Shown here piece by piece: positions 19,738-29,844 of a stretch of DNA of 64,000 nt (position 1 is the first letter of the stretch; every line of letters begins with the position of its first letter). This stretch comes from SAR202 cluster bacterium (GTDB taxonomy: Bacteria > Chloroflexota > Dehalococcoidia > Lucifugimonadales > GCA-2719675): positions 62,001 through 126,000 of the forward strand of contig VFGW01000006.1 in NCBI GenBank assembly GCA_009392295.1, read 5' to 3'. The position numbers and the translations under genes were made by a program. The notes beneath the pieces are model-generated. The model was not told where the DNA came from. It saw only the letters and a list, made by a program, of their open reading frames with translations, and did not search any database.

Positions 19738-22700
19738 ATGATTTTTCAAGACAAAAAAATTCTTTTTTCTACACCAAAAAATTGTATTGAAAATCTTTTG
19801 GCGAATATTAATTTTGTAGAAAACAAAGATGAAAAAATTACTTTAATAGTTCCTTCTAAAGAATTAGTAACTTCATTAACTGAAATAATTCCAAAAAAAG
19901 AAAAAACAAAAATTAATTTGCTTGAATTTAACCAGTTTGTGTCAGAAATTTCTTATGAATCTAACTCAAAAAATAAGTTGGGAACATTAACAAATTCACA
20001 ACATTATCATATGGTACAAAAAAGTATAAAAAATTCTAAATTAGATTCCTTAGATTTTAATGATAGTAATACCTTATTTGAAAACCTCAAAGAATCAATA
20101 GAAACATTCACAAATATTCCCAATCCTGCCCTTACAAAATTAAAGAATCAAAACTTAAATATTACCAATTATGCAATAAAAATTTTTGAAATATATCAAA
20201 AACTAAAAAGCCAATATATTGACTCAAATCAACTATTAGTAAAAGCGATTTCAGAAATCCAATCAAATAACATCAAATTACACAACAAAATTGGGCATAT
20301 TATTTTTTTCCTTGATAGGTACCATTTGGAAAATGAAATTAAATTTATTTCTTTAATTCTTAAAAATTTTCCCAGCAATTTATTAGTAATCACTCAAAAT
20401 CAAAAATCTATTGATAATTTGACAAAAAAATACTCATTGAATCCTGCGGAAATTCAAATTGATCACATAAAAAATAAAATAACAACCAATTACGAAATAG
20501 TAATAGCTAAAAACCAAATTGAAGAAGTAAAACAAGCAATTAGAAAAATTTTATTTGCTGTTAACAATGGCACAAAATTATCTGAAATTGCATTGATATT
20601 TGATGAGGAATTTCCATATTTAGATATAATCAAAACTCAACTAAATTCAGCTAAAATACCATATACTGGACACATAGAAAATAAATTGTTGAATACTGGG
20701 CCTGGGCAAGTATTAATAGGGCTTTTAGAAATCATCGAATCAGGAATTTCATATGAAAAATTTTCAAATTGGATTAGTAACTCACCAGTAAATATATTTT
20801 ATAAAAATTCCGATCCAAATGAATGGAATGAAATATCAAAAAAGATCGGAATTGAATCCAACTTTAATACTTGGAAAAATAAATTATACTCATACGTGGA
20901 TCAAACTAAAAATTCTGCCCCAAGTAGCTGTCAGAAAGCATTACAACTAATCAAATTTCTTGAACATTTGAAAAATGACATTGATTCTATCCCTAAGTAC
21001 AATTTCAAAAATAAAGATATAGATTTAATATCTTTATTTTTCAATAAATATTTAGACAAAACAAAAATCCCAAACATTGAAAAAGATTCATACTCAGAAA
21101 TCCAAAACAGAATTTTAGAGATCAAAAAAATTGAAAAACTTCAAGTACACTTCCTTGAAATAAAAAAAATCATTCTAAATAATTTAAATGAAAAAATTTC
21201 TTCAACAAACATAAATCAAAAAGGGATTTTTATTTCATCCATTAAAAATATTATCGGAATGCATTTTGAATATATACATGTTTTAGGATTATCTGAAGAA
21301 AAATTTCTTCAACAAAAACAAGAAAATCCATTTATTTCAGATTTTTCGAAAATAATTTGTGGAGGCAAAACAGTTGGATTACCAACAAATTCAGAAATAC
21401 ATCAAATTAAAAAAACAGACTTTGAAATAATTTCATCCATTCCTCAAAAACTGATACTTTCATATCCAAAAAATGACATAGAAAATCATGAAATATTATC
21501 TCCGTCAATCTTACTGAAAAATATCGCTAAATCAATAGATCATGAGTGCTTTTCAAATTCACAAAAACTAAATCCTAATAATAAAAATTGGTTACAAATA
21601 ATTGATTCAAAACAATCAGGTTTAAATTTTGGTCAACAAACATGCTTCATTAATAAGAATGAATTGGAAGAATATATTTTATTAGAAGCAAAAAAATATA
21701 AAATACCCTTCCAAAAAATCCCATTTTTATACAAATCTGAAAGTTTAAAAAATTACTTATTAATGAGTAAATCAATTGAATCTCCTAAATTTGGTCAATG
21801 GGATGGAAAAATAAATTTTTCAAATATAATTAGTAAAAGAACAAAAATAGAATCATATGCAAAATGTCCTTACCAGTATTTCCTAAATGAATTAATTAAA
21901 ATTCAACCGAAAAATTCTGATGAGGAAACGTTGTTTATAGATCCAAAAGAAAAAGGATCTTTACAACATAAGATTTTAGAGCAATTTTTCAAAACTGTTC
22001 TTTCTGAAAATACACAACCTCAAATCAATGAAAAATGGAACCAAAAACATCAAGAGGTTCTAACAAAAATTATAGAAAAAAATTTCTCACTCTGGGAAGA
22101 AGAAGGTAAGACGGGTAAAAAAATCTTCTGGGATTTTACAAAAACTGAAATTCGTTCCACATTAGCAACTTTTCTTAGAGAAGAAAAAAAATTAAGAGAA
22201 AAATTCCAGGTAAAATTATTCGATTCTGAAAAAAGTTTTGGTGTCGAAGAAAATCTTTCTGACAAAAAATCTTCATGGAACTCCGCAAATATGGAAGTTG
22301 AAAATTCAAAAAAAACTTTAGATTTCAGAGGATTTATTGATCTGATTTACTTGTCTGCAGATTTAAAAACCGCCCTAATATTAGATATTAAAACTGGGAA
22401 GTCAATTACATACAACAAAATCAAAAACAATCCCATTGATGGTGGTCAAAATTTACAACTTCCAGTATATTCACTAGCAGTTTCTCAAAATCTAAATCAA
22501 ATCAATTCAATTTTATCTTCTTATTGGGTCGCAACATTCGAAGGTGGTTTCAAACTTTACCCTGAAATACCAATTAAATGGACCGAAATTCAAGAAGAAT
22601 TTTCAAAAATTCTAGAAATTTTATACAAATCTAATTTAAATGGATTATTTCCAGCAAATCCAGGTAAATATGATTCATTTAATAAAAAAGGATTAAATTG

Positions 22701-22821
22701 TAATTTCTGTGATTTTGATCAAATTTGCAGTGAAAATAGAATAGACTTGTGGGAACGAAAAAGTAAATCAGACCCTGCTTTAAAAGAATTTATAAATATT
22801 AATACAAACATTCCGGAGTAA
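19738..22821 (+). CDS. addB: AddB-like PD-(D/E)XK nuclease with Fe-S cysteine pattern
   Basis: Nuclease core GSLQHKILEQFF ... FRGFIDLIYL ... ALILDIKTGKS; Cys quartet CPYQYF + CNFCDFDQIC. Confidence 0.75.
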   Translation: MIFQDKKILFSTPKNCIENLLANINFVENKDEKITLIVPSKELVTSLTEIIPKKEKTKINLLEFNQFVSEISYESNSKNKLGTLTNSQHYHMVQKSIKNSKLDSLDFNDSNTLFENLKESIETFTNIPNPALTKLKNQNLNITNYAIKIFEIYQKLKSQYIDSNQLLVKAISEIQSNNIKLHNKIGHIIFFLDRYHLENEIKFISLILKNFPSNLLVITQNQKSIDNLTKKYSLNPAEIQIDHIKNKITTNYEIVIAKNQIEEVKQAIRKILFAVNNGTKLSEIALIFDEEFPYLDIIKTQLNSAKIPYTGHIENKLLNTGPGQVLIGLLEIIESGISYEKFSNWISNSPVNIFYKNSDPNEWNEISKKIGIESNFNTWKNKLYSYVDQTKNSAPSSCQKALQLIKFLEHLKNDIDSIPKYNFKNKDIDLISLFFNKYLDKTKIPNIEKDSYSEIQNRILEIKKIEKLQVHFLEIKKIILNNLNEKISSTNINQKGIFISSIKNIIGMHFEYIHVLGLSEEKFLQQKQENPFISDFSKIICGGKTVGLPTNSEIHQIKKTDFEIISSIPQKLILSYPKNDIENHEILSPSILLKNIAKSIDHECFSNSQKLNPNNKNWLQIIDSKQSGLNFGQQTCFINKNELEEYILLEAKKYKIPFQKIPFLYKSESLKNYLLMSKSIESPKFGQWDGKINFSNIISKRTKIESYAKCPYQYFLNELIKIQPKNSDEETLFIDPKEKGSLQHKILEQFFKTVLSENTQPQINEKWNQKHQEVLTKIIEKNFSLWEEEGKTGKKIFWDFTKTEIRSTLATFLREEKKLREKFQVKLFDSEKSFGVEENLSDKKSSWNSANMEVENSKKTLDFRGFIDLIYLSADLKTALILDIKTGKSITYNKIKNNPIDGGQNLQLPVYSLAVSQNLNQINSILSSYWVATFEGGFKLYPEIPIKWTEIQEEFSKILEILYKSNLNGLFPANPGKYDSFNKKGLNCNFCDFDQICSENRIDLWERKSKSDPALKEFININTNIPE

Positions 22822-22826
22822 ATCTG

Positions 22827-25580
22827 TTGAATTACAAAATAGATTCTGAATCTAGAATACAAATAAAAAACAACCTAAATACATCGTACTACGTTGAAGC
22901 TGGTGCAGGCACAGGTAAAACAACCGTTTTAGTTGACAGGATCGTATCATTAATTTTAAAAAACAAAACCCCAATAAATAAAATTGCAGCTATCACTTTT
23001 AATAAGTCTGCAGCAAAAAATATCAAAGATAAAATAAGAACTTCATTAGAATCTATTTTAATCAAAGAAGATATTTCCAATGAGGTCCAAAAAAATATAA
23101 CACAAGCACTTAACGGTCTAGAAACTTCATCTATCCAAACACTTCATAGTTTTGCTGACAAAATAATTCGACAATTCCCCATAGAATCTGGTGTTGCTCC
23201 AGGCTTTAAAATTTTGTCTGAATCAGAAAATAACAACCTCTTCGAAAAAAAATGGAACAATTGGATTTCTTCAAATCAAGAAAATATAAAATTTGAAAAA
23301 TCATTTAACTGGTTGATGTGTTTAAATGTTAATCCTAATAAAATCAAATCTATTGCAAAGATATTTTGGAATAATTTTGAAAATGTAGAAACATCTAAAT
23401 TTGAAAACAATATTAAAATTCCCCAAATCAACTTCGAGAAATTTAAAAAACTATGTAATAATCTAAAAAATCTTTCTGTCACCCTCTGTAATAATCCCGC
23501 TGACCCATTATTAGTCCATATTAACGATTTCACAGAAGAATTCGAAGAAGTTATATTTTCACTTAATGATTGGAATTTTGATAACTCAATCACCTTATAT
23601 AATCTATCTAAATTTTCGAAAAATATCACAGGCAATGATTGTTACAAATCTATTTCCACCAATAAGGGAAATAAGAAAAATTGGGATAAAGATCCTTATT
23701 CTCAACAAAATTCTAAAATTTTAGTGACCTCCATACTTTCTGAAATACAAAATGATATAGATGATTTTTTATTAAATTCTGGAAAATTTGCATTAACAGA
23801 TTTACTTGCCGAATTGAAAAAATTCTCCCTAATAGAAGCTCATAAAAGAAAACAAAGAGGAGAAATAACTCATGACGACTCATTGATATGGGCTAGGAAT
23901 CTAGTAAAAAATCATTACTCTGTTAGAAAACATTTTATTTTAAATTACGAAAATATTCTTATAGATGAATTTCAGGATACAGATCCAATACAAGCAGAAA
24001 TTGCAGCATTTATCTCCGAAAGCATAAGCAAAGAAAAAGCAGACAAATTGGAAACTGATTGGACTAAAATAAAACCTCAAAATGGAAAATTGTTTGCAGT
24101 AGGTGACCCTAAACAATCTATATATAAATTCAGAAAAGCTGATTCAAGCATTTCACAAATAATTCAACAAAATCTAACTGACAATACTATTTATTTAACA
24201 GAAAATTTTAGATCTACAAAATCAATCATCAAATTCGTAAATCAAATTTTCGAAAATTTATTTGAAGAATCAGAAACCCAACCTAAGTATGTAAATTTAA
24301 CTTATCCTAAAAAAAACGGTTCAAAAAAATTAAATTTTGGTAGTGTCCAGTTCTTCGGCGAATCCATAGAAGATAACAAAACAACAGATCAAATTAAAAA
24401 AGAAGAAGCGAAACAAATCAGTACAATAATTAATGATATTATTTCTAAAAAATCTAAAATTCGCGATGAACAAATTAATTCAGAAATACCCAAAAAAACT
24501 GTAACATATAATGACATTTGCATCCTAGTAGAAAAAAATGCAGACATACCAATCATAGAAAATGAATTGAATTATTTGGCCATACCTAATATCAATCAAA
24601 ATTCAGCAATTAATTATCAAGCACAAGAAATAAAAGACATCATTAATTGCCTTAAAGCAATAAATAATCCTTACGATAAAATTTCAATTATTGCAGCATT
24701 AAAATCTCCAGCATTCAGTTGTTCAGATGAAGATTTATTTCGACATGTTAAAGATAATAAAAGTTTCAATTACATAGAAAATCACCACAAAGGTTCATCC
24801 AAAATAGATGGATACTTAAAAATTTTAAATGAGTTCCATACTAAAAAAAATTACACTCCAACCACAGAAATAATCGAAGAATTTTTCACTTCTAGACACC
24901 TAAATTCGGCTGCTATACTGCATGAACATTCTGAAAATATTTTAAATCATTATGAATTCATTATGGCTACTGCTATTTCTTTGTCAAAAGATAATTATTT
25001 AACGATTATTGAATTAATAAATTATCTTGAAAAAGACCTAAATCAAAATAACAAAATCCCAAATAATGATTCGTCTAATACAGTAAAAATTATGACTTTC
25101 CATGGCGCAAAAGGATTAGAATTTCCAGTTGTGATTATGACAGGATTAGGTTTCATTTCGGAAGTTCCTTCAACAGAAAATAATGTTTTTTTCGATAAAA
25201 AAACTCAACAATTAGAAGTAAGAATTTCAAAAAACATACAAACATCTAACTTCGAAAATTTACTGCAAAAAGAAATGCAAAATACTTTAGAAGAAAAAAT
25301 CAGATTGCTTTATGTAAGTGCGACTAGAGCAAAAGATTTTCTAATAATAAGTCTATTTAAAAAAGGTCCCAGAACAAAATTGCTGTATCACTTATTTACA
25401 AATGCCGCCCAGAAACAAAATGTAGATTGGAATAAAATTGAGTTGACATCTTCAGCCCCTGGGAATTTAAATGGAATTCCTAGTCAAACAAAAAAGGTTG
25501 ATCAGGGATCTATTCTTCAAGAATTCGAAATGTTGGAAAAAAAACAGAAGCAACTACTTGAAAAATTAATTTCTGAATAA
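22827..25580 (+). CDS. addA: UvrD/REP-family helicase, AddA-like (TTG start)
   Basis: Walker A VEAGAGTGKTTVLVDRI, DEFQDTDPIQ, GDPKQSIYKFRKAD, ENFRSTKSI, MTFHGAKGLEFPVVIMTG, LLYVSATRAKD. Confidence 0.85.
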   Translation: MNYKIDSESRIQIKNNLNTSYYVEAGAGTGKTTVLVDRIVSLILKNKTPINKIAAITFNKSAAKNIKDKIRTSLESILIKEDISNEVQKNITQALNGLETSSIQTLHSFADKIIRQFPIESGVAPGFKILSESENNNLFEKKWNNWISSNQENIKFEKSFNWLMCLNVNPNKIKSIAKIFWNNFENVETSKFENNIKIPQINFEKFKKLCNNLKNLSVTLCNNPADPLLVHINDFTEEFEEVIFSLNDWNFDNSITLYNLSKFSKNITGNDCYKSISTNKGNKKNWDKDPYSQQNSKILVTSILSEIQNDIDDFLLNSGKFALTDLLAELKKFSLIEAHKRKQRGEITHDDSLIWARNLVKNHYSVRKHFILNYENILIDEFQDTDPIQAEIAAFISESISKEKADKLETDWTKIKPQNGKLFAVGDPKQSIYKFRKADSSISQIIQQNLTDNTIYLTENFRSTKSIIKFVNQIFENLFEESETQPKYVNLTYPKKNGSKKLNFGSVQFFGESIEDNKTTDQIKKEEAKQISTIINDIISKKSKIRDEQINSEIPKKTVTYNDICILVEKNADIPIIENELNYLAIPNINQNSAINYQAQEIKDIINCLKAINNPYDKISIIAALKSPAFSCSDEDLFRHVKDNKSFNYIENHHKGSSKIDGYLKILNEFHTKKNYTPTTEIIEEFFTSRHLNSAAILHEHSENILNHYEFIMATAISLSKDNYLTIIELINYLEKDLNQNNKIPNNDSSNTVKIMTFHGAKGLEFPVVIMTGLGFISEVPSTENNVFFDKKTQQLEVRISKNIQTSNFENLLQKEMQNTLEEKIRLLYVSATRAKDFLIISLFKKGPRTKLLYHLFTNAAQKQNVDWNKIELTSSAPGNLNGIPSQTKKVDQGSILQEFEMLEKKQKQLLEKLISE

Positions 25581-25588
25581 TTTAGCTT

Positions 25589-26938
25589 CTAAACTTTTGA
25601 AGCAAAATAATTAGAGACCTTTTTCATAGCGTTTGCAATATCCATAACGTCTGTTTCCGTATAAGAGTTTCTCAACAAAATACTACCTGTATTAGGTAAT
25701 TCTTTCTCAATTACAGGCAAATTAGTATTTTGATAATTTTTCAATCCGGAATCTATATCTGTATTGAAAGGATAAGAAGAATTTCCATAAGTTTTTCCTT
25801 CACTAAATAAAGGATATTTATAAAGTGCTTTCCCATCTAAATATGTGCCAAAACAATCAGGAATTCCTTCAGCCCTAACTGCCTTTGCAAACTCATCTGA
25901 AGTAATTCCTGATTGTTTTGAATTAACTCGATAAGGATAAACGTAATAAGAATGAATATCTCCAGTTCTAACGTATGGAGGTGTAAATCCAGGTAAATTT
26001 TCAACAGTCTCGCTCAATAACTCAGCCGATCTAATTCTAATTCTTGTAGCTTCATCCCATTTCTCATATTGAGCTAAACCGACAGCTGCTTCAAGATCAG
26101 TCATAGCATAAAATGCACCAAGAAAAGAACAATAGTTATTCCTTGGTGCAGTAGAAGTAGACCTTGGTGGAGGTGTGCTACCAAATGGAGAATCAACACC
26201 ATCCCTATTTTCTGTTTGCACAGAAACTCCTTTATTTACAAATCCGGTTGCTCTAGTAGCTAATTTTTCTGAATTAGTTAATAACATACCACCCTGTCCA
26301 GTTGAAAGTGTTTTTCCTCCAAGTGACCAAATTCCAATATCACCCAATGTTCCAACTAATTCTCCCTGATACTTAGCTAAATGTGCCTGTGAACAGTCTT
26401 CAATTATAGGGATATTATATTTCTCTTTTATTTTTAAAATCCTACCCATATCACAAGGATTTCCATATATATGTGTAGCTATAATAGCTACTGTTTTTTT
26501 AGTAATTTTTCTTTCAATATCATCAGGATCAATATTCATAGTTGCTGACTCAGAATCTGCAAAAACTGGAACACAATTTTGCAACATAATCCCTAAAACT
26601 CCACCTGTATCTGTAACTGGAGTAGTAATAACCTCACTACCAGGATCAGGGTCAATAGCAGCTATAGCAGCATGAATCGCACTTGTAGCCGAATTTGTAG
26701 GAACAGCATATTTCATTCCATGTCGTGTGGCAAAAATATCACAAAATTCTTTTACTTTATTCCTTGAACGCCAACCTTTTCCATTCAAATTATCAAAATC
26801 AAATTCTATTACCTCATCAATCACTTCAAGTAACTGATCTTTTTCATCTTGGCCAAAAACCCATCTTGGACCAAATGGGTGGTTTCTTAATTTTGGACCA
26901 CCATGAATCGCTAGTTTCTCGGAAAATTGACTCGCCAT
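25589..26938 (-). CDS. DegT/DnrJ/EryC1/StrS-family PLP aminotransferase
   Basis: LAIHGGPKLR, PTNSATSAIHAAIAA, IIEDCSQAHLAKYQG, DIGIWSLGGKTLSTGQGGML (Schiff-base Lys). Confidence 0.9.
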   Translation of the reverse strand: MASQFSEKLAIHGGPKLRNHPFGPRWVFGQDEKDQLLEVIDEVIEFDFDNLNGKGWRSRNKVKEFCDIFATRHGMKYAVPTNSATSAIHAAIAAIDPDPGSEVITTPVTDTGGVLGIMLQNCVPVFADSESATMNIDPDDIERKITKKTVAIIATHIYGNPCDMGRILKIKEKYNIPIIEDCSQAHLAKYQGELVGTLGDIGIWSLGGKTLSTGQGGMLLTNSEKLATRATGFVNKGVSVQTENRDGVDSPFGSTPPPRSTSTAPRNNYCSFLGAFYAMTDLEAAVGLAQYEKWDEATRIRIRSAELLSETVENLPGFTPPYVRTGDIHSYYVYPYRVNSKQSGITSDEFAKAVRAEGIPDCFGTYLDGKALYKYPLFSEGKTYGNSSYPFNTDIDSGLKNYQNTNLPVIEKELPNTGSILLRNSYTETDVMDIANAMKKVSNYFASKV

Positions 26939-26966
26939 AACTACTCCATTTCATTTATTTGAAAAA

Positions 26967-29537
26967 TTATATTTTGACACCAAGATCTTTAATGCGATTA
27001 TTTATTGCATCTCTTGCTTCAAGAAAAGGTTTACTTAAATAATCGATGTGTTCAGATTCTGTATGCCTATGTGTAACTAAACCTTTAGGATATCTACCTG
27101 CTATATTATTAATATATGATAGATCTCCTTCAATAAGGTCAAGCATATGCTTCGTAACTTCTTTATCAAACATCCACCAAGAATTTTCACAAGATACATA
27201 TACTGGACCTGTATGTGCATAAATACCTCTACCTACACCACCGCCAGCAAAAAATTTTAATGTATCATTTTTAGGAGGACCGTAATATGAAGGACTCCCA
27301 ATTCTAATTGCAAACCAATTATTAGCATTCACTTTGATTTTCTTTTTAATTTCTAACTTACTAGTACCTTCTTCTGAAAATACTGTCCCCACAATTTCTC
27401 CCCCCATTAGTACATCTAATCGATGAATTGGTAAAATGCTTTCAGCTGAAGCAACTACATCAACATAACCGGAAGAATTAATCTTTACAGTACTGCCAAC
27501 TTCATAACCATTAACAGTAAAATCAATTATTGGGGCTGCAGTCATAAACGTTTTACCCAAAGTAACATTTTTACACCAATTATCTAATGTAAAATCTTCT
27601 CCATCAGAAAATTTCACATATGTTCTATAATAACCAATTGGTGTTTCCGTTGACATTTTATCGGTTCCACCAATTAATGGAATTTGATACCCGTTATTTA
27701 AAATTTTATAATACTCTTTATGTGTATATTCCCTTTGGTGTCCTTTAAATTCTAGGGCATCAATCCTACCTGTAGGTACTAGTGCAACCATTTCTCTATT
27801 AAAACCCCAAAAATGAGCTGAAATTACTGTTCCACCTTGTGCATGACATTCGTCAGCCCAATGACTCAAAGTAGTATCCATAGTACCACCAATTTCAGCC
27901 TCACCTTTACCATCAGTACAAAATGGCATCACAGGTTTTTTTAAATTTAATAACAACAAGTGACTCATAAAACCTTGTCTGTTTTCTTGACAAACAGAAA
28001 CAATATTTTTTCCATCATCAGAAATAAAAGGAGTCCCTAAAAACTCATCTACAGTTAAAAAAGCTCCTCCTGATTGAGTTTGTTCAACGTGAACCAAATT
28101 CACGCCCTCACTTCTACCTTCATTAAAAGCACTAATAGTAGAAACAAAATGAGTATGAGGATCACCTGAATACCAGCCTAAATCATTCATATTAATCCAT
28201 CTTTTTAGACGAAATTCTATCTCTCTAGTTTTTGGATTAATAAATACTTTTTCTCGCAAGGGTTGATATTCAAAACCACAAGCAATATCAACAAATACAT
28301 CCCCCCTAGGTAACCAACCTTCACAAGTCCCATCTATATATGCATATGTTGATTGACCTATTCGAATATCTGCCCCTACATCAAAGTTGAAAGTATTTTC
28401 CAAATTAGAGTTCACATGGCTTTGGTGACCATACGGTTGAAAGGGAATTCCCTCAGGAGTACGAAAATGAATCCTACAAGGCAAAAGCTCATTAGTCTGA
28501 TCATCAAAAACTTTAACATTTACCCAATTTTTTCCAGTATCTAGCAAATCAACTTTTAAAAAAGTTTTTTCAATAGAACCAAATTTCTCTAAGTCTCCCC
28601 AATTGAATTCTTCTAAAATAACACCTTCTTGTTTAACCTTAACTGTAGCAGATGAAATAGCATTTATATTGACATAAGCTGGACTAGATTTTTCATTTTT
28701 CTCATCTCCCCATCCACGATAAGGGTCTTTAAGAAATTCTTCTGGACTCCTATCAGACAATGGGTAAGTATAATTTGATCTTCCTCTATCTACCTCAACT
28801 TCTAAATCAAACTTCTTTTCAGAATGTTTTTTATTTTTCAAAGTGATTCCAATTGGTCTATTACCATTTCGTGCAAAAGGATGTTCATCTAAACTAGATA
28901 AAGTAATTCCTCCAATCAAAATTCTTAAATCAACCGGAACTAAATCAATAAATTCAATCATTTTCTCAGGATTTGGATTTTCCCAAGACCATAAAAAATA
29001 TCTACGTAAGGGGTCTCCTCTTGCTTCAGACTTTCTAAAGCCTGTAACTTCCCATTCACCAGAATACCTTGGATAAACCTTAGCATACTCATCTGTTTCA
29101 GCTTCCAATATTGTATATCCCCCTGGAGTTTGAGCAACTCCAGGTATCGTTCCTAAATGAAATTTTTCTTTGATTGCAACTTTTTCACTTGAACCATCAG
29201 AATAGTTAAAAATATAATCAGCAACATGTTTCCCCCAGATGCCATCTTGATCAACTGTGCTATTTAATAAACTATGAGCAAAAATTACTTTTTTAGCTCT
29301 AGCATTAATGTTAATTCTTTTTGTACCACTATTAGAACCAATTGTTAAAAATTTTTCCTTTGAAGATCCTTTAGAATTGCCCACATTGAACGGTAAACCT
29401 TTCATTAAAACCAAACCTGTTTCATTAACATCAATAGTATTAGAATTATTAGGTTGTGGAATTGGATCGCTAGAAAGTATTTCGTCTGAAACAGTATTAC
29501 ACTCAGCAGAAATATCAACCGGTTGATAATCTTTCAT
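26967..29537 (-). CDS. CehA/McbA-type metallohydrolase (PHP-like)
   Basis: GWYSGDPHTHFVSTISAFNEG, ISAHFWGFNREMVALVPTGRIDALEFKG, IPLIGGTDKMS: His/Asp clusters typical of CehA-McbA PHP proteins. Confidence 0.7.
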   Translation of the reverse strand: MKDYQPVDISAECNTVSDEILSSDPIPQPNNSNTIDVNETGLVLMKGLPFNVGNSKGSSKEKFLTIGSNSGTKRININARAKKVIFAHSLLNSTVDQDGIWGKHVADYIFNYSDGSSEKVAIKEKFHLGTIPGVAQTPGGYTILEAETDEYAKVYPRYSGEWEVTGFRKSEARGDPLRRYFLWSWENPNPEKMIEFIDLVPVDLRILIGGITLSSLDEHPFARNGNRPIGITLKNKKHSEKKFDLEVEVDRGRSNYTYPLSDRSPEEFLKDPYRGWGDEKNEKSSPAYVNINAISSATVKVKQEGVILEEFNWGDLEKFGSIEKTFLKVDLLDTGKNWVNVKVFDDQTNELLPCRIHFRTPEGIPFQPYGHQSHVNSNLENTFNFDVGADIRIGQSTYAYIDGTCEGWLPRGDVFVDIACGFEYQPLREKVFINPKTREIEFRLKRWINMNDLGWYSGDPHTHFVSTISAFNEGRSEGVNLVHVEQTQSGGAFLTVDEFLGTPFISDDGKNIVSVCQENRQGFMSHLLLLNLKKPVMPFCTDGKGEAEIGGTMDTTLSHWADECHAQGGTVISAHFWGFNREMVALVPTGRIDALEFKGHQREYTHKEYYKILNNGYQIPLIGGTDKMSTETPIGYYRTYVKFSDGEDFTLDNWCKNVTLGKTFMTAAPIIDFTVNGYEVGSTVKINSSGYVDVVASAESILPIHRLDVLMGGEIVGTVFSEEGTSKLEIKKKIKVNANNWFAIRIGSPSYYGPPKNDTLKFFAGGGVGRGIYAHTGPVYVSCENSWWMFDKEVTKHMLDLIEGDLSYINNIAGRYPKGLVTHRHTESEHIDYLSKPFLEARDAINNRIKDLGVKI

Positions 29538-29753
29538 TTACTTACTCCAATAACTTAGATGAAATATTTCACATAATTCAACATTACATAGATATTTTGT
29601 CAAGATATAACTGATACCATAAAGTTAAATAATCGATAATCTAGTGTATACGAAAACAAAGCACAAAAATCAGATCGAAAAGCACAGAAATTTACTATGT
29701 GGAGAATTATTAAAAATATACTATAATAAAGATATAAATATATAAATTCACCA

Positions 29754-29778
29754 ATTGAATAGAATGTGTATATTCAAT
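29754..29778. promoter_or_regulatory. Inverted repeat upstream of glnS
   Basis: ATTGAATA-N9-TATTCAAT, 8-bp perfect arms about 65 bp upstream of the glnS start. Confidence 0.25.
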
Positions 29779-29844
29779 GATGTAAAATTAGACTTATATC
29801 TTACAACTTACAAAAATCCAATTTTATCTAGTTAATAATTTCTG

